A DNA stretch of 64,000 bases from Bacillus cereus. GTDB taxonomy: Bacteria; Bacillota; Bacilli; Bacillales; Bacillaceae_G. The stretch is taken from the NCBI RefSeq assembly GCF_025917685.1, contig NZ_CP089518.1, forward strand, positions 4,031,001 to 4,095,000, read 5' to 3'. The translations under genes and the position numbers were made by a program. Positions 37,727-47,482 of the stretch are shown piece by piece (within the stretch, counting starts at the first letter, position 1; every line of letters begins with the position of its first letter). Under the pieces are notes generated by a model. The model saw only the letters and a program-made list of their open reading frames with translations. It did not search any database and was not told the origin of the DNA.

Positions 37727-37852
37727 ATTAACTTAGCAAAATATTTAATAATACGTAATTAACACATATGTACTTATTTTTCCATTAATTATGATACATC
37801 TTATCATCATAAACTAAAGGAAACAACGAGCTTTTTTTGTCATGTTTTGACT

Positions 37853-37882
37853 AAAAAAAGCAGGTGATTTCTCATCACCTAC
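37853..37882 (-). terminator. terminator of the pst-phoU operon
   Basis: AGGTGAT-GAGAA-ATCACCT followed by GCTTTTTTT on the minus strand, just after phoU. Confidence 0.85.
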
Positions 37883-37889
37883 TCTTTTC

Positions 37890-38546
37890 CTACTCATTCA
37901 ATAAATAATGCTTTCCTTTTACTAAATAAAATACATTCTCAGCAATATTGGTAACATGGTCTGCTACACGCTCAATATATCTTGCAACAAAGGATAGTTG
38001 TGTAATTTGTGTAATCGCTTCTGGTTGTCCAGGGATAGAGGAAATAAATTCACGAATCGCCTTCCCATAAATTTCATCAACTGAATCATCCATTTCAGCA
38101 ATTTGTCTAGCAAAAGTTAAATTTTCTTGCTCGTATGCTTCTAATGCTAAATTTAACATTTTATGAGCAATCTCAAACATTTCATCAAGATTCTGCAAGC
38201 TAACAACCACTTCTTTTTCTCCAAGACGAATTGTTGATTTCGCAATATTAACAGCGTGATCTGCAATTCGTTCTAAATCTGTCGCTGTTTTAATTGAAAT
38301 GAAAATTCTTCGTAAATCACTTGCTACAGGCTGCTGCTTTGTAATAAGCATAAGTGCAAGGTCATTTATTTCTTCTTCTAAATTATCCATGCGATAATCA
38401 CCATCAATGACCTCTAATGCTTTCTCTACATCTCTTTTGTGAAGCCCTTCCATAGCAATCAATAAAGCTTCCCTTGCTAATTCACCAAGTTCAACTACCT
38501 TTTGTTGTAACGTCTTTAAATCATATTGAAACTGTTCTCTTACCAT
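37890..38546 (-). CDS. phoU: phosphate signalling protein PhoU
   Basis: 218 residues forming two PhoU three-helix repeats, each with the acidic metal-binding pattern (KALEVIDGDYRMDNLEEEIN and FARQIAEMDDSVDEIYGKAI). It damps uptake by the Pst transporter and signalling to the PhoP/PhoR system when phosphate is plentiful. It is the last gene of pstSCAB-phoU. AGGGGGAAGAAGC precedes the ATG. Confidence 0.94.
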   Translation of the reverse strand: MVREQFQYDLKTLQQKVVELGELAREALLIAMEGLHKRDVEKALEVIDGDYRMDNLEEEINDLALMLITKQQPVASDLRRIFISIKTATDLERIADHAVNIAKSTIRLGEKEVVVSLQNLDEMFEIAHKMLNLALEAYEQENLTFARQIAEMDDSVDEIYGKAIREFISSIPGQPEAITQITQLSFVARYIERVADHVTNIAENVFYLVKGKHYLLNE

Positions 38547-38666
38547 TGCTTCTTCCCCCTCAATATTATGTGCATTATATATAAATCCCCTCCACAGCCT
38601 CTTGTACGTTTATTAAGCCTTGAGAAAAGAGAAATATTACTCCCCTATTTAAAATGAGGTGAAAGT

Positions 38667-38699
38667 GAGGAATGCCCTCTATTAAGAGGACATTTCCTC
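38667..38699 (-). other. intercistronic hairpin between pstB and phoU
   Basis: GAGGAATG and CATTTCCTC pair with one bulge, and CCTCT with AGAGG inside. No T run follows, so this looks like an RNA-stability or processing element rather than a terminator. Confidence 0.45.
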
Positions 38700-38716
38700 T
38701 TAGCCTTACAACGATA

Positions 38717-39532
38717 TCAACCAAATCGTCCTGTAATGTAGTCTTCTGTTCGCTTATCTGCAGGTGTTGTAAATAATTTATTTGTATCTGTATATTCCAC
38801 AACTTCTCCACTTAAGAAGAAGGCAGTTTTATCTGAAATACGTGCTGCTTGTTGCATGTTGTGCGTTACAATAACAATACTAAAATCTTTCTTTAACTCC
38901 TGAATTAGTTCTTCTACTTTTAATGTTGAAATTGGATCTAACGCTGATGTTGGTTCATCCATTAAAATTACGTCTGGCTCAATCGCTAAGCAGCGTGCAA
39001 TACATAGACGTTGTTGCTGCCCACCAGATAAACCATATGCATTATCGTGCAAACGATCTTTTAACTCATCCCAAATGGCTGCTCCGCGCAAGCTTTTTTC
39101 AACGATTTCATCAAGTGTTTTTTTGTCACGAACACCATGAATTTTCGGTCCATATGCTACATTTTCATAAATAGATTTCGGGAATGGATTTGGCTTTTGG
39201 AATACCATACCCACATGCGTACGTAATTCTTCAACGGGATATGCTTTATCGAATATATTTCGTTCTCTATATTCGATAACTCCCGTAGTTCGAACGATAG
39301 GTACTAACTCTACCATACGATTTAACGTTTTTAAGTATGTTGATTTCCCGCAACCACTTGGACCGATAATCGCTGTTACTTCATTCTCATGAATACTTAA
39401 GTTGATATCTTTTAAAGCATGGTCTTCTCCGTACCATAAATTTAAATTTTTCGTATCAAACACTACTTTTTTTGGTGCTGCCTCAATCTTCTTCTCATTT
39501 TTCACCTGTACATTTACTACTGTTGCTACCAT
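38717..39532 (-). CDS. pstB: phosphate ABC transporter ATP-binding protein
   Basis: 271 residues from the ATG at 39532, preceded by AAGGGGAATTCAA. Walker A is [12 protein letters not shown], the signature is [16 protein letters not shown], Walker B is [12 protein letters not shown], and the switch His is in IVTHNMQQA. It energises phosphate import through PstA/PstC. A longer reading to 39589 would overlap pstA and lacks a ribosome binding site. Confidence 0.95.
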   Translation of the reverse strand: MVATVVNVQVKNEKKIEAAPKKVVFDTKNLNLWYGEDHALKDINLSIHENEVTAIIGPSGCGKSTYLKTLNRMVELVPIVRTTGVIEYRERNIFDKAYPVEELRTHVGMVFQKPNPFPKSIYENVAYGPKIHGVRDKKTLDEIVEKSLRGAAIWDELKDRLHDNAYGLSGGQQQRLCIARCLAIEPDVILMDEPTSALDPISTLKVEELIQELKKDFSIVIVTHNMQQAARISDKTAFFLSGEVVEYTDTNKLFTTPADKRTEDYITGRFG

Positions 39533-39560
39533 TTGAATTCCCCTTTCATCCACTTCCAAC

Positions 39561-40427
39561 TTATTTTCGATTTCGTAACCATAAGACAAATATATTTATA
39601 AAGAGCAGCAATCCTAGCAAAACAATCATCCCAGCTGCTGCTACATACTGAAATTCCTCTTGTGGTCTACTCATCCAATTAAAAATTTGAATTGGTAAAA
39701 CCGTAAATCTATCGAACATACTAAACGGAACATAATTTGCAAATGCAAGTGCCCCAATAACTAACAACGGTGCTGCTTCTCCGATTGCTCTCGATACCGC
39801 TAACGTACATCCTGTTAAAATCCCTGGCAAAGCTACTGGCAGTACAATTTGATACATCGTTTGCCATTTCGTAGCACCTAATCCGTAAGAAGCTTCTAAT
39901 AAGGAACTTGGTACAGATCGAATCGCTTCTTGGCTAGCCACAACAACTGTTGGTAAGACGAGTAAACTCATCGTCAGTGCCGCTGCGATTATACTCTCTC
40001 CCAAATGGAGGGCGTATACGAAAATAGTTAATCCGAGTAAACCAAACACAACGGAAGGTACTCCCGCTAATGTTTGATTATTCAATTCTATTAATTTTTT
40101 AAAAACGGACTCTTTCGCATAATGCTCTAAATAAAGAGCTGTTCCGACCCCAAATATAAAAGAGACCGGTATAACAATACTCATAAATAATATTGTCCCT
40201 GACAAAGCAGCAGCAATCCCAGCTTCTTTCGGATTACGTGAAGCGAAGTTTGTAAAAAAATCTATTGAAAGATAACTCATACCTTTTTCAAAAATTTGAA
40301 ACAATAAAATAAACAGAATTACGATTGAAAACAAAATCGCTATATAAAATAATGATTTGTAAATTCTATCTTTTAAAAAACGTGATGCCATATTTTCTTG
40401 TATTTTTTTATGATCTAACATTCGCAT
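39561..40427 (-). CDS. pstA: phosphate ABC transporter permease PstA
   Basis: 288 residues with six membrane helices. The permease signature [20 protein letters not shown] contacts PstB. GAGGGTGAC lies five bases before the ATG and overlaps the pstC stop region, so it is coupled to pstC. Confidence 0.94.
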   Translation of the reverse strand: MRMLDHKKIQENMASRFLKDRIYKSLFYIAILFSIVILFILLFQIFEKGMSYLSIDFFTNFASRNPKEAGIAAALSGTILFMSIVIPVSFIFGVGTALYLEHYAKESVFKKLIELNNQTLAGVPSVVFGLLGLTIFVYALHLGESIIAAALTMSLLVLPTVVVASQEAIRSVPSSLLEASYGLGATKWQTMYQIVLPVALPGILTGCTLAVSRAIGEAAPLLVIGALAFANYVPFSMFDRFTVLPIQIFNWMSRPQEEFQYVAAAGMIVLLGLLLFINIFVLWLRNRK

Positions 40428-40428
40428 A

Positions 40429-41379
40429 TTATGTCACCCTCCTAAAACGGCGCATAATATACTGCGAAATGATGTTCATAATAAAAGTAAACATGAATAA
40501 AGTCGCACCTACAGCATACATGCTGTAATAAGTAAGCGTTCCATGCGGAGCATCCCCTAAACTCACTTGTACAATATAAGCTGTTAATGTTTGAATGGAA
40601 TGAGTCGGATCTATCGATATATTAGGTGTTGATCCAGCTGCAATAACAACAATCATTGTTTCACCAATCGCCCGAGAAGCTGCCAATATAATCGCTGCCA
40701 TAATGCCCGTAAAAGCCGATGGAAATACTATTTGTTTTACCATCTCAAAACGAGTTGCCCCTAGCCCTAGTGAAGCTTCTTTAATTCCTTTCGCTACAGC
40801 TCTCATTGCATCTTCAGAAAGCGAGGCAACCGTAGGTACCATCATAAATCCAATCACAATGCCTGGGCTAATAGCATTAAAAAACTGCAAATCTGGTATG
40901 ATCCGTTGTAAAAGTGGCGTAACAACTGTTAATGCGAAAAAACCATATACAATTGTTGGGATACCTGCTAGTAGCTCTAACAACGGTTTTAATATTTTCC
41001 GAGCACCATTTGAAGCATATTCGCTCAAAAATACGGCACACCCTAAACCGATAGGAATTGCTACAACCATAGCAATTGCTGTTACAAGAATTGTTCCACA
41101 TATAAGTGGTAATATACCGAATTTAGGATCTTCAAAAAAAGGTAACCATTCTTGCTCCGTCAAAAAGGAGTATAATGATATTTTTTGAAAAAACATGATT
41201 GTTTCATTAGCCAACGTAATAATAATTCCAAGTGTCGTCACTATAGACACGCTAGCAATTATTTTTAGTAATAACGGAACTATTCGATTGATTCGCTGCG
41301 CTTTTTTTCTTCTATTTGTATTTCTCTCAATCAAATGTTGTACAGAAAATGTAATTTGACTTTTGTCATTATGAGCCAA
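40429..41379 (-). CDS. pstC: phosphate ABC transporter permease PstC
   Basis: 316 residues, six membrane helices after a basic cytosolic head (ERNTNRRKKAQRINR). The EAA loop is EASLGLGATRFEMVKQIVFP. It pairs with PstA to form the channel. It begins 27 bases after pstS. Confidence 0.94.
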   Translation of the reverse strand: MAHNDKSQITFSVQHLIERNTNRRKKAQRINRIVPLLLKIIASVSIVTTLGIIITLANETIMFFQKISLYSFLTEQEWLPFFEDPKFGILPLICGTILVTAIAMVVAIPIGLGCAVFLSEYASNGARKILKPLLELLAGIPTIVYGFFALTVVTPLLQRIIPDLQFFNAISPGIVIGFMMVPTVASLSEDAMRAVAKGIKEASLGLGATRFEMVKQIVFPSAFTGIMAAIILAASRAIGETMIVVIAAGSTPNISIDPTHSIQTLTAYIVQVSLGDAPHGTLTYYSMYAVGATLFMFTFIMNIISQYIMRRFRRVT

Positions 41380-41406
41380 AGATGAAAACCCCTTTCCACC
41401 CTGACA

Positions 41407-42324
41407 TTACCTTTTTATTTCTGTTAACATCCGCAGCTGTTCATTGTATTTTTCTTTTGGCAATTTTACATATCCGACCTCTTCAGCGAGGTTGCCAACA
41501 TGTTTAATCATAAACTCAACATAATTTGCTACATTCATTTTATTTCGGATAGATGCATCATTTACATAAGCAAATAGCGGTCTAGCTAAAGGCTTATACG
41601 CACCTGACTGAATGGTCTCTTTCGTTGGAAATACACCATTCACCTTTATTGCTTTCACCTTATCTTGGTTAGCCATATAATAAGCATATCCTACAAAAGC
41701 AATGGCATTTTTATCATTCATTACCCCTTGCATAATCACTTGATCGTCTTCAGACAAAGAGACCGTTTTTACAAGGCGACTATTTTGTAAGACAACATTT
41801 TGAAAATAATCATAAGTACCAGAGTCTACGCCTGGCGCATAAAATTTAATTTGTTCACGTGGCCATGATGAATGAATTTGCGACCATCGTTTTGAACTTC
41901 CATCTTCACCCCATAGTAGACGTAACTCGTCTATCGTTATATTGTTTACCCACGTATTTTGACGATTCACAACAATCGTAAGACCATCATAAGCAACCTC
42001 AAATGGCGTAAATTGAATGGAATTTTTCTTCATTGCATTTTCTTCTACACGCTTCATCACTCTCGAAGCATTGTTTATATCTACTTCTCCTTTACTGAAG
42101 CGATTAAATCCTCCTCCTGTCCCAGAAATGCTAATAGAAATTTTCACGTTTGGATGAGCCTTTGTATATTCTTCTGCTACTGCCTCTATAATAGGAAAAA
42201 CCGTTGAGGATCCATCAACTCTCACTTCTCCCATTTCATTTGTAGCGAATGCAGTAGACATGTTATAAAAAAGAATACATGCCGATAATGTCAAAATCTT
42301 AATCGATACACTCATCCATTTCAC
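41407..42324 (-). CDS. pstS: phosphate-binding protein PstS
   Basis: 305-residue extracellular phosphate receptor. VRVDGSSTVFPI, SGTGGGFNRF and SGTYDYF match the phosphate-binding loops. The signal peptide is odd. LSAC at 13-16 resembles a lipobox, but the hydrophobic core runs on to M22 and the better cleavage site is AFA|T at 25-28. The protein may therefore be released rather than lipid-anchored. It is the first gene of the operon, with a strong Pho box upstream. AGGAGGAAGAACAC precedes the start. Confidence 0.93.
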   Translation of the reverse strand: MKWMSVSIKILTLSACILFYNMSTAFATNEMGEVRVDGSSTVFPIIEAVAEEYTKAHPNVKISISISGTGGGFNRFSKGEVDINNASRVMKRVEENAMKKNSIQFTPFEVAYDGLTIVVNRQNTWVNNITIDELRLLWGEDGSSKRWSQIHSSWPREQIKFYAPGVDSGTYDYFQNVVLQNSRLVKTVSLSEDDQVIMQGVMNDKNAIAFVGYAYYMANQDKVKAIKVNGVFPTKETIQSGAYKPLARPLFAYVNDASIRNKMNVANYVEFMIKHVGNLAEEVGYVKLPKEKYNEQLRMLTEIKR

Positions 42325-42387
42325 GTGTTCTTCCTCCTAGAAGTAACCGGAAATAACAGGATTACAGATATAAGAATACTGCTAAAC

Positions 42388-42426
42388 TATTAATTCGGTT
42401 TTAATTGTTTGTAAAAGTTTTGTAAA
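42388..42426 (-). promoter_or_regulatory. PhoP box, four 11-base repeats
   Basis: On the minus strand TTTACA (42421-42426), TTTACA (42410-42415), TTAAAA (42399-42404) and TTAATA (42388-42393) are spaced exactly 11 bases apart. This matches the TT(A/T)ACA direct repeats that bind PhoP dimers. A TATTCT -10 candidate follows about 20 bases downstream. Confidence 0.8.
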
Positions 42427-42642
42427 GTTCCACAAAAACAACTGTATACACAAACTTGATTTTCATTTTTGTACTTTAGATGCAGTAAATTTTCTAATCA
42501 TCCATACAACTGCCATCTCCTAGTACATAAGACGAATTTAAAGCGTGTGCACCAATCTTGTTGTGTTCATCTTTTTTGAAACTACATGTTTCTTCAACAT
42601 TTTACGCTTGTCCACATTTACTAAACCATATGCATAAAGCAT
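42427..42642. other. intergenic stretch between pst promoter and pbpA terminator
   Basis: No gene with a ribosome binding site was found. A 25-codon frame on the minus strand at about 42540-42620 is too short to support. Nothing else is seen. Confidence 0.4.
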
Positions 42643-42685
42643 AAAAAAAAGCACACTATCTTTTCAGATAGTGTGCTTTTTTTAC
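42643..42685 (-). terminator. terminator of pbpA
   Basis: AAAAAAAGCACACTATC pairs with GATAGTGTGCTTTTTTT around TTTTCA. It is strong and can act in both directions. Confidence 0.9.
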
Positions 42686-42692
42686 AGCTTTT

Positions 42693-44825
42693 TTATTCAT
42701 CATCTTGTGTATTATTTTTTTTCTCTTTTTCATCTTTTGGAGCTTCACCAGTTAATGCTTGTTTTTTCAAATCATAGTAAGCGTCCATAATTTCACGACC
42801 GATATATCCATTGATTCCTGTTTTATCATCATGTACCCATGGCACAACAACAGAAAATGCTACTTCAGGGTCTTCAAGTGGCGCATAACCTACTAATGTT
42901 AAGTTATATGTTTCAATACGCTCACCTTTTGCATTTCTACCAATCTCTTTATCTCCGCCATATACAGTTTGAGCTGTACCTGTTTTCCCAGCAGCTTTAT
43001 ATGGTGCGCCTGCAAAGTATTTCGTAGCTGTACCACCTGAATCGTTATACACTTGTCTAAATCCTTCTTGAACACGTTTAATTTGCGATTCAGGCATATC
43101 AACGCGATTTAATACTTTCGGTTCCATGGATTGAACAACTTTTCCAACTTCCTCTGGCTTCGCCGATGGCTCACGAATTTCCTTTACAACTTGAGGTTGC
43201 ATACGATATCCACCATTTGCAATCGTCGAAATATATTGCGCTAATTGAAGAGGTGTATACGTATCATACTGTCCGATTGCTAAATCTAATAAGAAACCTG
43301 GTTGATTTCCTCTACCCATTTGACCAGCCGTTTCATTTGGTAAATCAATACCTGTTTTTACACCCAGCCCAAACTGACCAAAATAATAACGCATCGTATC
43401 AAATGCTTTTTGCGGGATATCTAAAGTACCGCCTCGTACGTATGGAACCCCTGCAATATTCATCGCAGTTTTAAACATATAAACGTTAGAAGACATTTTT
43501 AACGCTGTAAGGTCATTAATATACCCCATCGTTTTCCAAGATGACTTCGTAGGTGTCCCTTTTAATTTAATCGGTTCATCTAACAGTACGGATCCAGGTT
43601 GAATTGCACCAGTTTGATATCCCGTAAGTACTGTCGCACCTTTTACAGTTGAACCCATCGGATAAGAACTTGTCATCGTTCCTAATGCGAAATCTTTTAC
43701 TTTCGTTTCGCCGCCCTCATTCACTAATTGTTTCCCCGCCATAGATAAAACCTCACCATTTTTCGGGTTCATCATTACAACGAATGCGCGGTCTAAAAGA
43801 GGTTCGCCCCCTTTAAATCTCATTAAGTTTTTCGCAAGAATTTCTTCTACGCGCTTTTGTAATTCCATATCGATTGTTAAATTCAGGTCGTTACCTCGTT
43901 GTCCTTGTGACACATTAATAGTTTCTAAAATATTACCATCTTTATCTGTAACATTTCTAACTTCAGCTTTTGTGCCATGTAAGCTATCTTCATATTGTTG
44001 CTCAAGGTAACTTTTTCCTACGCGATCGTTACGATTATAATCGCGAACAAGATAGTAATCTAATCGCTCTCTCGGTAACCCTTCATCAGAAGTCGTTACA
44101 CCACCAAGTACACTTCGGAACATATCATCATACTTATATTTTCGTTCCCAGTCGACATTTGTATCTACACCTGGCAATTTCGCCAAATTTTCACTAATAA
44201 TCGCGTATTCTTCTTCTGTTGCACCTTTTTTAACGATTTGCGGCGTCATTGCATATCCGCTTTCCATCTTACTTTTGATCGCCAATATTTCTAAATCTTT
44301 TGCTGACAGTTGATTAATCTCTTCTTCTGTTACACGATTTCGTTGACGTTCATCTAGTTCTTTATCGTCAATTTTATTCACTTTAAACTCTTCACGATCT
44401 TTTTTTGTGATTTTTGCCTCTGCTTCTTCTTTATGTAAAGCAAGCCAATAGTCTTTTTTATCGCGATCCGTTAACTTATCTGTCGGGACTTCAATTAAAT
44501 CTGCTAACTTTTTCGCTGTTTCTAAGCGATCTGCTGCAGTTGATCCCTTCATTTTTGTAAATGTAATTGTACGAATAGGCTCATTATCTACGACCGCTTC
44601 TCCATTACGATCAAATATTTTCCCACGCGGTACAGGATTACTTATCGTTGAATTTTCTTTCTTCTCAACTTCATTTTTATATTCCTCACCACGAACAATT
44701 TGTACGTATCCAAGTCTTACAATAACCGCGGAGAACATTAAAAACACGCAAAAAAACAACACGTTTAACCGAAAGGGAACGTGGGTCTTTGTCTTTGTCT
44801 GGTTCTTTTTCTGCTTCTTGCTCAT
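42693..44825 (-). CDS. pbpA: class B penicillin-binding protein PbpA (PBP2A)
   Basis: 710 residues. A cytosolic KKQKKNQTKTKTH head is followed by one membrane anchor (about 19-41), a dimerisation/pedestal region and the transpeptidase domain. Active-site motifs are SxxK in SSYPMGSTVKG, SxN in KMSSNVYM, and KTG in AGKTGTAQ. It crosslinks wall for cell elongation and spore outgrowth. The ATG at 44825 follows GAGGGGGTTTGT. In B. subtilis (yqgF) it has the same place between yqgE and pst. Confidence 0.94.
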   Translation of the reverse strand: MSKKQKKNQTKTKTHVPFRLNVLFFCVFLMFSAVIVRLGYVQIVRGEEYKNEVEKKENSTISNPVPRGKIFDRNGEAVVDNEPIRTITFTKMKGSTAADRLETAKKLADLIEVPTDKLTDRDKKDYWLALHKEEAEAKITKKDREEFKVNKIDDKELDERQRNRVTEEEINQLSAKDLEILAIKSKMESGYAMTPQIVKKGATEEEYAIISENLAKLPGVDTNVDWERKYKYDDMFRSVLGGVTTSDEGLPRERLDYYLVRDYNRNDRVGKSYLEQQYEDSLHGTKAEVRNVTDKDGNILETINVSQGQRGNDLNLTIDMELQKRVEEILAKNLMRFKGGEPLLDRAFVVMMNPKNGEVLSMAGKQLVNEGGETKVKDFALGTMTSSYPMGSTVKGATVLTGYQTGAIQPGSVLLDEPIKLKGTPTKSSWKTMGYINDLTALKMSSNVYMFKTAMNIAGVPYVRGGTLDIPQKAFDTMRYYFGQFGLGVKTGIDLPNETAGQMGRGNQPGFLLDLAIGQYDTYTPLQLAQYISTIANGGYRMQPQVVKEIREPSAKPEEVGKVVQSMEPKVLNRVDMPESQIKRVQEGFRQVYNDSGGTATKYFAGAPYKAAGKTGTAQTVYGGDKEIGRNAKGERIETYNLTLVGYAPLEDPEVAFSVVVPWVHDDKTGINGYIGREIMDAYYDLKKQALTGEAPKDEKEKKNNTQDDE

Positions 44826-44861
44826 ACAAACCCCCTCTACCAACAGCTATGTAATGTGAAA

Positions 44862-44884
44862 GGGACACCTTCATACAGGTGCCC
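44862..44884 (-). other. hairpin in the yqgE-pbpA spacer
   Basis: GGGACACCT and AGGTGCCC pair around TCATAC. There is no T run, so it could slow or protect the message between yqgE and pbpA rather than end it. Confidence 0.4.
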
Positions 44885-44934
44885 TCACTGCTGTCTTACA
44901 TCTTTTTCTATTCTAGCATAAAACACACGATAAG

Positions 44935-46212
44935 TTAACCTTCTGGTTCAGTTTGATTCTGTGTGGTTTCTTGTGCTACAACGCTGGTTTTGTTCACATT
45001 TCCCTCATCATATTTGACATTTTTAACCGCAAAATAAATAAGGAAATGTCCAGCTCCTAAAATACATAGTAAGAAAGGTAAGCTTTTTTCAGGTGGAAAG
45101 AATATAACAGCACATAAAAAACTTAAAATGGAACAAATTCTTCCAGCATTTAACCATAATTCCCTGACCACTACATATTCTACACGCCATTCTCTCGCCT
45201 GTTTTGCTCTACCAATTACATCGTATGTCATGGAGCCGTACGGAACGAGTAAAATGGGATATGCAACCGCAATACATGCTGCATAAATAAGTAATTTCGT
45301 ATATGTAACATTGAAAATAACTAAAAATACAACCGCGTATAAAATAATACCACCGAGTAAAATTGCTTTTTTTCGCCATTCTTTCTTTAACATACGAGCA
45401 ACTAAATAATAGCATACAAATGATACTGCAGAATTCACTAAACTATATTTCCCTAGTGCTAACTCGCTACCAGATGCTAAATAGACGTATACCGAAATAA
45501 CGAAAATAAACGTTCCTTCTCTTAAACCTTGGAAGAAATGAGCGCGTGTAATTCTTCCCCAGTTTTCATCAACTCGCCGCTCTTTCAATACTTGTACAAT
45601 TTCATAGCGCCCTTCACATTCTCTCTTTGATAAAAAAAAGCTTAAAACAACTGCAATCGCAAATAGCATTAACGAGAGGAAGAAAACGACAGTATAACCA
45701 CTCCATTTTTCCATACGTGAAATTGTATATCCGGCTGCTATTGGCCCAATCATTCCAGAGAACGATGTAAGAAGTCCGAGAAAACCATTAAAAAAATCTC
45801 TTGTTTCTGGTTCTGTAATCTCAAAAGTCAACAAGTTAAATGCGAGCCAATAAAAACCATAACCAACTCCCAAAAGAGCTCCCATTAGTAAAATATAGTG
45901 AGAAGCACTTTTTCCCGCTACTAAAACGACGATAAAAAAAACAGCTAACGTGCCTACACCTATTCGTAATAAAATTGAACGATCAATACGTTTCGCTAAT
46001 TTTCCGCCTACAAGAAATGTTAGGGGTTGCAATACCACGCTGGCCAAATTATACAAGCCTAGATTCACATAATTTTGTGTTTGCTTCCATAAATAAATGT
46101 TTACAAACGTATTCGATAAAGAAATTGCGAGCGTGTATAAACCTCCTATAACGAGCAATAATACTAAATCACGATTCACTTCAACATCACCAATTACATG
46201 TTTCCACTTCAT
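44935..46212 (-). CDS. yqgE: major facilitator superfamily transporter YqgE
   Basis: 425 residues with about 12 membrane helices; a charged central loop near residues 190-215 separates the two halves. The ATG at 46212 has AGGAGAG six bases before it. The substrate is unknown. It lies upstream of pbpA and is probably co-transcribed with it, as in B. subtilis. Confidence 0.85.
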   Translation of the reverse strand: MKWKHVIGDVEVNRDLVLLLVIGGLYTLAISLSNTFVNIYLWKQTQNYVNLGLYNLASVVLQPLTFLVGGKLAKRIDRSILLRIGVGTLAVFFIVVLVAGKSASHYILLMGALLGVGYGFYWLAFNLLTFEITEPETRDFFNGFLGLLTSFSGMIGPIAAGYTISRMEKWSGYTVVFFLSLMLFAIAVVLSFFLSKRECEGRYEIVQVLKERRVDENWGRITRAHFFQGLREGTFIFVISVYVYLASGSELALGKYSLVNSAVSFVCYYLVARMLKKEWRKKAILLGGIILYAVVFLVIFNVTYTKLLIYAACIAVAYPILLVPYGSMTYDVIGRAKQAREWRVEYVVVRELWLNAGRICSILSFLCAVIFFPPEKSLPFLLCILGAGHFLIYFAVKNVKYDEGNVNKTSVVAQETTQNQTEPEG

Positions 46213-46282
46213 ACACAACTCTCCTTTACTTCATGTTCTAGTCTTCCAAAGACAAGCTCAATTATGTAAAAGGAGAGCATAG

Positions 46283-46315
46283 AAAAAAGCTAAGAGAAAA
46301 CTCCTAGCTTTTTTC
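46283..46315 (-). terminator. terminator of sodA
   Basis: AAAAAGCTAGGAGTTTTCTC pairs into TTAGCTTTTTT on the minus strand directly after sodA. Confidence 0.8.
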
Positions 46316-46333
46316 TAGCTGTATTAACTTTAA

Positions 46334-46945
46334 TTATTTTGCTTCTTGGTAAAGTTTTTCAGCAACGTTCCAATCTACAACGTTCCAGAATGCACCGATG
46401 TAGTCAGGACGACGGTTTTGGTAATTTAAGTAGTAAGCATGCTCCCAAACATCTAAACCGATAACTGGAGTTTTACCTTCAGTTAGAGGAGAATCTTGGT
46501 TTGGAGTGCTTGTTACTTCTAACTCACCATTGTTTACTACTAACCAAGCCCAACCAGAACCGAAGCGAGTTGCGCCAGCTTTTGCAAATTCTTCTTTGAA
46601 TGTATCGAAGCTACCGAATTTCGCTTCAATCGCAGTTGCAAGTTCACCTACTGGTTGTCCTCCGCCGTTTGGAGATAGGATTGTCCAGAAGAATGTATGG
46701 TTAGCATGTCCGCCACCATTGTTACGTACTGCTGTACGGATTGCTTCAGGTACTTCGTTTAAGTTTGTTACTAATTCTTCAACGCTTTTGTCAGCTAATT
46801 CTGCATGACCTTCTAAAGCAGCGTTTAAGTTTGTAATATACGTGTTGTGATGTTTTGTATGATGGATGTTCATTGTTTCTTTATCAAAGTGAGGTTCTAA
46901 AGCATCGTACGCATAAGGTAAATTTGGTAATTCGTGTTTTGCCAT
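46334..46945 (-). CDS. sodA: superoxide dismutase, Mn type
   Basis: 203 residues, [20 protein letters not shown] onward. Metal ligands are H28 (NIHHTKHH), H83 (HANHTFFW), and D and H of [12 protein letters not shown]. The GGGG and QDSPL residues of the Mn form are present. It removes superoxide in the cytosol. GGGAGGAATATAAC precedes the ATG. It is monocistronic. Confidence 0.97.
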   Translation of the reverse strand: MAKHELPNLPYAYDALEPHFDKETMNIHHTKHHNTYITNLNAALEGHAELADKSVEELVTNLNEVPEAIRTAVRNNGGGHANHTFFWTILSPNGGGQPVGELATAIEAKFGSFDTFKEEFAKAGATRFGSGWAWLVVNNGELEVTSTPNQDSPLTEGKTPVIGLDVWEHAYYLNYQNRRPDYIGAFWNVVDWNVAEKLYQEAK

Positions 46946-47108
46946 TGTTATATTCCTCCCGGTTTATGTATTGTCACTACATATGTGACATACAACTTCA
47001 TTCTACCCTAATTGCCATAGGGTGCAAACAAATAAATCACATTGTCTTGCTATCATTAAAGTAGCAAAATTCCCACTTCTTTTCAATTAAAATGCTCATA
47101 TATTCCGT

Positions 47109-47136
47109 AAAAAAGCTTCCTTCTACAAGGAAGCTT
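47109..47136 (-). terminator. terminator after the tRNA gene
   Basis: AAGCTTCC-TTCTACAA-GGAAGCTT, followed on the minus strand by TTTTTTACGG. Confidence 0.75.
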
Positions 47137-47168
47137 CCTGCCGACATAATAAACATGCGAAATGGATA

Positions 47169-47242
47169 TGGACCCTGTAGGACTCGAACCTACGACCGGA
47201 CGGTTATGAGCCGTCTGCTCTAACCAGCTGAGCTAAGGGTCC
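47169..47242 (-). tRNA. tRNA with CAT anticodon, probably tRNA-Ile2 (lysidine-type)
   Basis: A 74-nucleotide cloverleaf. The acceptor GGACCCT/AGGGTCC has A73, the D-arm is AGCTCAGCTGGTTAGAGC, the anticodon stem GACGGCTCATAACCGTC has anticodon CAT, and the T-arm carries GGTTCGAGTCC. CCA is not encoded. The body differs from bacillar initiator and elongator tRNA-Met and resembles E. coli ileX-type tRNA, in which TilS changes C34 to lysidine so that AUA is read as Ile. Confidence 0.85.
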
Positions 47243-47421
47243 ACAATTATGTATGTAACATTAAAAATAACTAAATTCCCATCGGATATATCGTTTGAGA
47301 AATGTAAGATAAATTTACCATATACAAAAGAAAAGTGTCAATTGTATTTTTCTCTCCTAAAAGAAGAAAATTAAGTAAGAAGAAATTTAGTCCTCTCTAC
47401 TATATGTAAATATAATATATC

Positions 47422-47451
47422 TTGAGCTTCTCTAGATTCGTACGTTACAAT
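47422..47451 (+). promoter_or_regulatory. sigma-A promoter of yqgB
   Basis: TTGAGC at 47422-47427 and TACAAT at 47446-47451, spacing 18 bases, 31 bases before the start codon. Confidence 0.5.
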
Positions 47452-47482
47452 GAATTTATACATACATAAAGGAAGTGAATCT

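Noticed and set aside
42540..42620. A 25-codon minus-strand frame starting with GTG
   Set aside because: Too short, with no ribosome binding site and no recognisable product.
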